Shown here: piece by piece, positions 1-5,000 of the stretch
Layout of the letters: every line of letters begins with the position of its first letter
Numbering within the stretch: position 1 is the first letter of the stretch
Assembly: GCA_021820675.1 (NCBI GenBank)
Contig: JAKADI010000072.1
Location: 1-7,322, forward strand
DNA from: Bacillota bacterium
Lineage (GTDB): Bacteria; Bacillota; Sulfobacillia; Sulfobacillales; Sulfobacillaceae
Direction: 5' to 3'
DNA: 7,322 nt
Notes under the pieces: model-generated
Seen by the model: only the letters and a program-made list of their open reading frames with translations
Told to the model about the DNA's origin: nothing
Databases searched by the model: none
Translations under genes and position numbers: made by a program

Positions 1-249
1 TGCCAATACCACCGTGTACATCTTCGGTGTATTGACGATCGTCAACGGCCAAAGAAATCGGTTCCATTGAAACACAAAGGCGAACAGCCCCAACGTCGCC
101 ACCGCGGGTCCTAAGAGCGGAGTGCGAGCCGCCTCAATTAATTCTTGTGGAATCCCGGCAATAAATTGCCGCATCAAAAAGATTCCAAAGGCATTCCCAA
201 TATTGGGCAAAATTAGGTCGGTATAGCGGTCTGTGAGGATTTTGCGCGA
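1..249 (-). pseudogene. Remnant of a carbohydrate ABC transporter permease (MalG/UgpE type), 5'-truncated, with EAA-loop deletion
   Basis: Read on the minus strand from 249 to the window edge, an open frame without a start codon (preceded by a TAA at 250-252) encodes typical MalG/UgpE-type sequence: LTDRYTDLILPNIGNAFGIF, then LMRQFIAGIPQELIEAAR, and GLFAFVFQWNRFLWPL followed by VNTPKMYTVVLA. These correspond to the second half of a CUT1 permease. The N-terminal half, normally about 150 residues, is absent. The EAA motif, normally EAA---G---------I-LP, reads EAARTPLLGP here, so about 14 residues including the conserved glycine are missing without loss of frame. That loop forms the coupling helix that contacts the ATPase, so the product should not work even if it were made. 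The sequence differs clearly from the intact MalG-type permease at 4077-4937, so this is not a local duplicate. The remaining 3' end lies outside the window. Family assignment is firm; pseudogene status follows from two independent lesions. Confidence 0.8.
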
Positions 250-652
250 TTAGGAAGGTGAGTGCTTAAAAAGAGGACTAACAGGCTGCAGATAAACGGA
301 CCTTGATAATCTGCGGCATCCATCCGCTTCCGTTGCGCCTCTCTTATTGTAGTTGGAAGGCCGATTTTCTGTAGCACACCCAACCCTCATCTCACATATC
401 TACTGATCCGGAAATGGCAGGCGTCATGTGATCCTTGCAGGGTGTGCATTGTGCGAAGTGTCACAGCACGGTTCACACCAACCCGAAATTGAAATAACAA
501 CCCCAGTAAGAGACGGACAGCGCGGACTACGCACGAGTTGAGAATTCCCTAGGAACACCCCTTTTGAGATCAAGAGATCATGTCGACACAACTTATTCAA
601 ACCCTCATTGCCCGCGTTGCGTATCAAGCTCGTGCGAACCCACCACGCACTG
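250..652. other. Gene-poor, probably degraded intergenic stretch
   Basis: About 400 bases between the permease remnant and the end of the regulator gene with no convincing gene. Two short frames look mildly protein-like. On the minus strand, 213-386 could encode 57 residues without an ATG (LQKIGLPTTIREAQ near its start, then a hydrophobic ICSLLVLFLS), running into the permease remnant in another frame. On the plus strand, 581-673 could encode 30 residues starting MSTQLIQTLIARVAYQ. Neither has a ribosome binding site, and I recognise no family in either. A short inverted repeat (GTGCG/CGCAC, 632-636 and 646-650) lies just beyond the stop codon of the regulator, but no T-run follows it. The stretch is best read as decayed DNA left after rearrangement at the permease remnant. 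Confidence 0.5.
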
Positions 653-1690
653 TTATGTGGCCACATCCTTAAGGATCGCATTGGAAGGGACGGCGCCCAC
701 CGACTGCCCTTTAATCAAGGTTAATTCTAGTCGTGGATTGATAGGTTGTCCCAACACCGACTTGACCGCTAATGTCCCCATTTTGCGCAGTGGCTGCGCT
801 ATAGTTGTCAGAGGCGGCCAGGTATGCTGAACCATTTGAATCCCATCAAATCCTATGACTGACAAATCGTCGGGAATTCTCAATCCCATGTGGCGCGCTT
901 GTGTCATAAAGATCATGGCCAGCAGATCACTTGCGCATAAGATTCCGGTAGGCCGCGGATTTTGCGTAAGCAAAGTGCGCGCCAGCAGTGTAGCCCGATT
1001 TTGTTGAAATCCGCCCAGTTGCTGGGTCAGTGAGGCGGTCTCACCGCGGGCGAGCGATGCCATGGCCTGATTGACCCCCAGTAAACGGTCGCGTGTCACG
1101 TAATAGCCTAAGCCCCCGCCTAAAAATCCAATGTGGCGGTGTCCATGCTGCAATAGATATGCCGCCTGCATCTTGCCAGCGGCAACCTCGTCGGTCGCTA
1201 AGACTGGCGCCATCGTGCTGTCTGAAGCCCGTGAGTTGACTAACACGTAGGGAATATTTGCTTCCCGCACCAAGCGATAGGGTTCCATATCCCCCTTTAC
1301 ATGCGAGAACGAACCTGAAACGAAAATGATGCCAGAGACACGCCGGTCAATGAGTAGTTTGGCATATTTCAGTTCAATGGCCCACCGATCATCGGTTTGG
1401 CATAGCATCACTTGGTATCCTTGATGGCGTGCCTCATGTTCCACCGCTTGGGCGATTTCTGGAAAGACCGGGTTGTTTATTTCCGGGATGACAAGACCGA
1501 TAACACGGTCCGATTGACCGCCCGGAAGCGATCGCGCCAATTGATTGGGCCGATAACCCAAAGCCTCAATCGCCTCGGCCACACGCTGTCGAGTATCAGG
1601 ACGCACAGCGGTCGTGCCGTTCATCACACGGCTCACCGTCGCAATCGATACCCCGGCGTGACGCGCGACATCAATAATTGTGGCGGCCAC
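653..1690 (-). CDS. LacI-family transcriptional repressor, likely local regulator of the sugar operon
   Basis: A 345-residue protein, full length for the family. Residues 4-25 form the LacI helix-turn-helix (IIDVARHAGVSIATVSRVMN), with I16-A17 in the recognition helix, similar to the M-A of CcpA. Residues 46-55 (YRPNQLARSL) are the hinge, with Leu55 in the position that inserts into the minor groove at the operator centre. Residues from about 60 to the end are the periplasmic-binding-protein-like effector and dimerisation domain (VIGLVIPEINNPVFPEIAQA, later GILCASDLLAM and VIGFDGI). The start is GTG at 1688-1690, placed 7 bases after AGGAGGAGG (1698-1706). The gene is divergent from the sugar transporter and glycosidase operon, and palindromes typical of LacI-family operators lie in the shared promoter region. 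It therefore most likely represses that operon until a sugar ligand binds, and probably represses itself. The effector is unknown. A role as global CcpA is unlikely, because the family's HPr-contact features are not evident and the context is local. Confidence 0.93.
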   Translation of the reverse strand: MAATIIDVARHAGVSIATVSRVMNGTTAVRPDTRQRVAEAIEALGYRPNQLARSLPGGQSDRVIGLVIPEINNPVFPEIAQAVEHEARHQGYQVMLCQTDDRWAIELKYAKLLIDRRVSGIIFVSGSFSHVKGDMEPYRLVREANIPYVLVNSRASDSTMAPVLATDEVAAGKMQAAYLLQHGHRHIGFLGGGLGYYVTRDRLLGVNQAMASLARGETASLTQQLGGFQQNRATLLARTLLTQNPRPTGILCASDLLAMIFMTQARHMGLRIPDDLSVIGFDGIQMVQHTWPPLTTIAQPLRKMGTLAVKSVLGQPINPRLELTLIKGQSVGAVPSNAILKDVAT

Positions 1691-1697
1691 CTTTTTG

Positions 1698-1706
1698 CCT
1701 CCTCCT
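1698..1706 (-). promoter_or_regulatory. Ribosome binding site that fixes the GTG start of the regulator
   Basis: AGGAGGAGG on the minus strand, with 7 bases (CAAAAAG) to the GTG at 1690-1688. There is no in-frame ATG near it, so this site supports GTG as the true start. Confidence 0.85.
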
Positions 1707-1753
1707 AAAACTGCTGCGTTATTTCAAGCTTAAGCCATCTCGAACTCTTCTGC

Positions 1754-1780
1754 ATTATATTTTAACATAATTGTTGAAAA
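1754..1780 (-). promoter_or_regulatory. Probable promoter of the LacI-family regulator gene
   Basis: On the minus strand a perfect -10 hexamer TATAAT lies at 1759-1754. The best -35 candidate is weak: TTTTCA at 1780-1775, with a short 15-base spacer. Hexamers at the ideal 16-18 base spacing match even less well. Whichever -35 is used lies in the operator palindromes, so the regulator would block its own promoter when bound. The predicted transcript would start near 1747 and carry a leader of about 57 bases. Confidence 0.55.
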
Positions 1781-1802
1781 CGTTTTCTGAAAACGTTATA
1801 CT
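1774..1802 (+). promoter_or_regulatory. Sigma-A-type promoter of the sugar transporter/glycosidase operon
   Basis: The -35 is TTGAAA at 1774-1779 (consensus TTGACA) and the -10 is TATACT at 1797-1802 (consensus TATAAT), separated by exactly 17 bases. Each hexamer has one mismatch. The predicted start point is about 1809-1810, giving a leader of about 40 bases to the ATG at 1850. Operator 1 occupies the spacer and operator 2 begins at about the start point. Confidence 0.8.
1779..1797. promoter_or_regulatory. Operator 1 (perfect 9-bp inverted repeat with 1-base centre)
   Basis: AACGTTTTC, T, GAAAACGTT: both arms match perfectly around position 1788. The repeat fills the spacer between the -35 and -10 of the operon promoter and covers the first base of the -10, so a bound dimer would exclude RNA polymerase. 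The site also holds overlapping even-centred CG palindromes: GAAAACGTTTTC at 1776-1787 is perfect, and AACGTT is centred at 1794/1795. These resemble the CG-centred operators of many LacI-family proteins, so the register actually used is uncertain. Confidence 0.75.
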
Positions 1803-1810
1803 CAGCTTGA

Positions 1811-1827
1811 AAGTTTTCCGAAAACTT
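1811..1827. promoter_or_regulatory. Operator 2 (perfect 8-bp inverted repeat with 1-base centre)
   Basis: AAGTTTTC, C, GAAAACTT: perfect arms around position 1819. It shares the core GTTTTCnGAAAAC with operator 1. It covers roughly +1 to +18 of the predicted transcript and ends 6 bases before the purine-rich ribosome binding site. Its centre is 31 bases from that of operator 1, about three helical turns, so two dimers would sit on the same face of the DNA. Confidence 0.75.
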
Positions 1828-1849
1828 AATCAAAGGGGAGAGGGTCTTC

Positions 1850-3094
1850 ATGAATTGGGTTAAACGATCCGGGGCCTTGGCTTTAACTGCAGCGATGGGA
1901 CTAGGTATTGCAGGCTGTGGCGGAACCACGACACCATCCAATGCCTCGGGAAATTCACACGGTAAAGTCGTCGTCTGGTCTTATCTCACAGAACCTGAAG
2001 TACAAGTATTGCAAACCGAAGCTGCTGCATGGGCCAAGTCCACCGGCAATCAAGCCCAAGTCATTTTCGAACCCGGAACCAACTTCCAGCAATATGCCAC
2101 TGCCGCCCACAGCGGCAAAGGTCCGGACATGGTATTCGGTATTCCTAACGATAACTTAGGCACCTTTTACACCGCGGGTTTGCTGGCTAAAGTGCCTGCC
2201 AACGCGATTGACCCATCACAGTATGCGCTAGCCGCGTTAAACGCGACGCGATATTCTGGAGTGCAATATGCGGTGCCGTTGGACTTGGAGACCTATGGGC
2301 TCTTTTATAACAAGACACTGGTGCCGAATCCGCCCCAGACATTTACCCAGCTGATTGCCGACGCCAAGCAACTCGACAAAACGCCGGGTCAATATGGATT
2401 TCAGTATGACATCAACAATTTCTACTATAGCTATGCCTTTATCTCAGGATTCGGGGGTTATGTGTTTGGCGGCAGCAAGGGACATTTGAATCCCCAAAAC
2501 ATTGGCCTGGACAATGCCGGAGCGGTTCAAGGCTTAGCCTATATCCGCAGCTTTGTGACCGATGGGCTGATGCCGGCCGACATCAATGGCAACATTGCCA
2601 CAGCCAACTTCGCCAAAGGCAAATTGGGCATGATCATAGACGGTCCGTGGGACATCTCAATGTACGAAAAAGCCGGCATCAAGTTTGGCATTGAGCCGTT
2701 GCCTACACTTCCCAACGGCCAACATCCCGGATCTTTCTTTGGTACGCAGGCAGCGTTTGTCAGCAGCACGGTGTCTGCCACCGACCAAACTCTGGCTTGG
2801 TCCCTCATGCACTACTTGGTGAAGCATAGCACGATGGGTCTTCTCCAAGCAGGAAACCGAATTCCCGCATTGGCCAGCGCACAACCGGCGGCCATCGCCT
2901 CGGACCCCTATTTGCGGCCGATTATTGAACAAGCGCAGTGGGCCCAACCGATGCCGAACATCGCCCAAATGAGTGCGGTGTGGACCCCCGGAGCAGACAC
3001 CTTGCTCGAAGTCACCAAGGGTGCTGAGTCGCCAGCTGCCGGCGCCCAAAACATGGTCAAAGAAATCCGCGCTGGCATTGCCCAGCTGCAATAA
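1850..3094 (+). CDS. Sugar-binding lipoprotein of a CUT1 ABC transporter (MalE/MdxE-like)
   Basis: A 414-residue extracellular solute-binding protein (family 1/8), which captures a sugar outside the membrane and delivers it to the two permeases encoded downstream. The N-terminus has the lysine/arginine, a hydrophobic stretch from residue 8, and a lipobox IAGC with Cys23 as the lipid-anchored residue. A flexible Gly/Thr/Ser/Asn linker follows. Family features include VVVWSYLTEPEVQVLQTEAA, then GKGPDMVFGI, YAVPLDLETYGLFYNKTLVP, and KLGMIIDGPWDISMYEKAGI followed by FGIEPLPTLPNG. This last region closely follows maltodextrin and cyclodextrin-binding proteins. The start ATG follows AGGGGAGAGGG (1834-1844). 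It is first in the operon and is followed by a stem-loop, as expected for the component needed in excess. An oligosaccharide ligand is likely; its identity is not visible in the sequence. Confidence 0.92.
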   Translation: MNWVKRSGALALTAAMGLGIAGCGGTTTPSNASGNSHGKVVVWSYLTEPEVQVLQTEAAAWAKSTGNQAQVIFEPGTNFQQYATAAHSGKGPDMVFGIPNDNLGTFYTAGLLAKVPANAIDPSQYALAALNATRYSGVQYAVPLDLETYGLFYNKTLVPNPPQTFTQLIADAKQLDKTPGQYGFQYDINNFYYSYAFISGFGGYVFGGSKGHLNPQNIGLDNAGAVQGLAYIRSFVTDGLMPADINGNIATANFAKGKLGMIIDGPWDISMYEKAGIKFGIEPLPTLPNGQHPGSFFGTQAAFVSSTVSATDQTLAWSLMHYLVKHSTMGLLQAGNRIPALASAQPAAIASDPYLRPIIEQAQWAQPMPNIAQMSAVWTPGADTLLEVTKGAESPAAGAQNMVKEIRAGIAQLQ

Positions 3095-3100
3095 CCCAGA

Positions 3101-3128
3101 GGGCGAGTCTGATTCACCGGACTCGCCC
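3101..3128 (+). terminator. Intra-operon stem-loop between binding-protein and permease genes
   Basis: GGGCGAGTC (3101-3109) pairs perfectly with GACTCGCCC (3120-3128) around a 10-base loop, beginning 6 bases after the TAA of the binding-protein gene. The following sequence (CCCTTGTTTAATG) has only a poor T-run, so read-through is expected. Such elements usually act as a leaky terminator or as a 3' stabiliser of the upstream message, keeping the binding protein above the permeases. The function is inferred from position; the hairpin itself is clear. Confidence 0.7.
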
Positions 3129-3165
3129 CCCTTGTTTAATGCAAGGGAAGAAATGGAGGATGTAT

Positions 3166-4080
3166 ATGCGCCGCTTACGCCAGCGCTGGGAGCCGTGGGC
3201 ATACCTCTTTCCTGCGCTTGTTTCGATGGGAGTCTTAAGCTTTTTCCCTATTGCCTATTCCGTCTACATTGCCTTTACCAACTATGACTTGTATCACTTT
3301 TCTTCCTATCATTTTGTGGGTTTGGCCAACTTCATCGCAATTCTCCATGGCCCCTACGCAAGTGTATTTTTACCGACATTAGTGTGGACCCTGGTTTTTT
3401 CGATTGGCACCAGCCTTTTGAATTTCGCGGTGGGAATGGGCTTGGCATTAGTCTTGAACAACCCCCGCCTCAAAGGGCGGGCCGTATTCCGAACCCTGCT
3501 GATTGTGCCCTGGGCGCTGCCCTCGACGATTACCATCTTGATCTGGGCTGGCTTATTAAATCAAAGTTTTGGACCCGTCGACCACCTGTTGGTGCACCTC
3601 GGTTTGCCGGCTATCGGATGGTTGGTCAATCCCTTTTGGGCCAAAGTCGCGGTGTTGTTGGTTAACCTTTGGCTGGGTTTCCCATTTTTTATGGTGTCTT
3701 TGCTCGGAGGATTGCAGGCAATGAGCCCTGAGGTGTTAGAAGCCGCGTCAATTGATGGCGCGAGCCCCTTGCAAACCTTCCGAAAGATTACATTCCCCTT
3801 GCTTTGGCGGTTTTCCTTGCCTCTGCTCCTAGGGACCTTTGCCTTTAACTTCAACAACTTTGGGATTGTGTATTTGTTAACCGGCGGCGGACCACCGCGG
3901 GCCAATACGGCATTTGCGGGAACCACCGACGTGCTTTCGACAGTGATTTACAACATGACGCTGACGTACAACCGCTATGACATTGCCGCCGCCTTGGGCA
4001 TCATCCTCTTTGTGTTTTTAGGAGCGTTGACGGTGCTGCAACTGCGGTTAGCCGGCGGAATCGGGGAGGTAGACTTATGA
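3166..4080 (+). CDS. malF: Sugar ABC transporter permease, MalF/MdxF type
   Basis: An inner-membrane permease subunit of 304 residues that pairs with the MalG-type subunit encoded next to form the sugar channel. I chose ATG 3166 because GGAGG (3155-3159) lies 6 bases upstream. The frame stays open to an ATG at 3139, but that start has no ribosome binding site and sits directly behind the stem-loop. The first membrane helix begins near residue 12 (YLFPALVSMGVLSFFPIAYS). About six helices follow, which is normal for this short, Firmicutes-type MalF. The EAA loop that contacts the ATPase is intact (EAASIDGASPLQTFRKITFP, residues 192-211, Gly198). The segment FNFNNFGIVYLLTGGGPPRA is a hallmark of the maltose/maltodextrin branch. 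The stop codon overlaps the next start (ATGA), indicating translational coupling. The symbol states subfamily, not proven substrate. Confidence 0.9.
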   Translation: MRRLRQRWEPWAYLFPALVSMGVLSFFPIAYSVYIAFTNYDLYHFSSYHFVGLANFIAILHGPYASVFLPTLVWTLVFSIGTSLLNFAVGMGLALVLNNPRLKGRAVFRTLLIVPWALPSTITILIWAGLLNQSFGPVDHLLVHLGLPAIGWLVNPFWAKVAVLLVNLWLGFPFFMVSLLGGLQAMSPEVLEAASIDGASPLQTFRKITFPLLWRFSLPLLLGTFAFNFNNFGIVYLLTGGGPPRANTAFAGTTDVLSTVIYNMTLTYNRYDIAAALGIILFVFLGALTVLQLRLAGGIGEVDL

Positions 4081-4937
4081 TTGCGGCACGCCAGGCTGCG
4101 CCCCAACGGGTCACCAAGCGATCCCCAATGGGGCTGATTGCCACCTATGTCATCTTAGGCATTGTCACGCTAGTGACTTTGCTGCCTGCCTGGTGGGTTC
4201 TGATTGCCAGCGTGAGCCCCGGAAGCTCGGCTTATAGTTCTTCGATATGGCCAAGCCAGATTGTCGTCTCCAACTATCGGGCGCTCTTTTCCGGAGAATT
4301 TGGCCGATGGATCTTAAATTCGCTCATTGTCTCCCTAACGACCGCCATTGTTTCCGTCTTCATCACGACGCTGGCCGCCTATGCCTTTTCACGCATGCGC
4401 TTTTTCGGCCAACGCATGGGAATTGTGGTAATCTTTATCGTCCAAATGTTTCCTGCCAGTATGTATTTGGTGGCCATCTTTTCCATTCTCACCAGCGTCC
4501 ACCTGGAGGGCACCTTGATGGGACTGATTTTGGTGTATTCCGGTGCCCAAGCGTTCAATATTTGGCTCTTGCGCTCCTACATCAATAGTATTCCTAAGGA
4601 GTTGGACGAGGCAGCCATGGTTGATGGGGCGACCCGCTGGACAGTGCTGTGGCGAGTAATCATTCCGCTGGCGCGTCCGATGTTGGTCACCTTGTTCATC
4701 TGGACCGTTATGAGCACGTATAACGAGTTTATGGTTGCCAGCTTGGTCCTCCAAGGCGGTCCATCAACCTATACCGTAGCGGTGGGCTTGCGCACTCTCA
4801 TCAACAATCAATATGCCACCAACTGGACCCTGTTTGCCGCGGGCGCCGTGGTGGCCACATTCCCCTTGATGATGATTTTTCTCGCCTTACAAAAGCAACT
4901 CTTAAGCGGGCTGTCGCGGGGAGCCGTCAACATCTAA
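4077..4937 (+). CDS. malG: Sugar ABC transporter permease, MalG/MdxG type
   Basis: A 286-residue inner-membrane permease, the second half of the sugar channel. The start ATG overlaps the MalF-type stop by 4 bases (ATGA) and has GGGGAGG just upstream (4064-4070). The first helix starts near residue 18 (MGLIATYVILGIVTLVTLLP). The EAA loop is complete (EAAMVDGATRWTVLWRVIIP, residues 178-197, Gly184), unlike the remnant at 1-249. The C-terminal part, with FMVASLVLQGGPSTYTVAVG, then INNQYATNWTLFAAGAVVAT and finally LLSGLSRGAVNI, closely follows maltodextrin permeases of the MdxG/MalG branch. No ATPase gene follows, so the complex must use an ATPase encoded elsewhere. Family is firm; a maltodextrin-like substrate is an inference from resemblance. 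Confidence 0.92.
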   Translation: MIAARQAAPQRVTKRSPMGLIATYVILGIVTLVTLLPAWWVLIASVSPGSSAYSSSIWPSQIVVSNYRALFSGEFGRWILNSLIVSLTTAIVSVFITTLAAYAFSRMRFFGQRMGIVVIFIVQMFPASMYLVAIFSILTSVHLEGTLMGLILVYSGAQAFNIWLLRSYINSIPKELDEAAMVDGATRWTVLWRVIIPLARPMLVTLFIWTVMSTYNEFMVASLVLQGGPSTYTVAVGLRTLINNQYATNWTLFAAGAVVATFPLMMIFLALQKQLLSGLSRGAVNI

Positions 4938-4988
4938 AGAGGCTTGGCGATGCGTCCCCATCGAACCGAGCAGACATCTTACACTTAT

Positions 4989-4993
4989 GGAGG
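4989..4993 (+). promoter_or_regulatory. Ribosome binding site that fixes the GH31 start
   Basis: GGAGG with 7 bases to ATG 5001 (4 bases to ATG 4998). The longer frame from TTG 4944 would add 19 residues (MAMRPHRTEQ...) that have no family counterpart and no ribosome binding site. Confidence 0.75.
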
Positions 4994-5000
4994 CAAAATG

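Noticed and set aside
632..650. Inverted repeat GTGCG/CGCAC as terminator of the regulator gene
   Set aside because: A 5-bp stem with a 9-base loop and no T-run after it on the minus strand.
424..681. 85-codon minus-strand frame overlapping the regulator's 3' end
   Set aside because: It begins inside the regulator gene in another frame, lacks a start signal, and its sequence looks random with many Trp, Cys and Ser.
564..830. 88-codon plus-strand frame opposite the 3' end of the regulator gene
   Set aside because: Cysteine-rich, unfamiliar composition with no ribosome binding site; most of it is the complement of the LacI coding sequence.
1691..1753. Riboswitch or attenuator in the leader of the regulator gene
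   Set aside because: The leader is only about 57 bases, has no stable stem-loop pairs that I can see, and matches no known riboswitch core.
2657..3202. 181-codon minus-strand frame opposite the binding-protein gene and stem-loop
   Set aside because: It lies antisense to a clear gene, has no family features and no ribosome binding site, and crosses the operon stem-loop. It is a shadow of the real coding frame.
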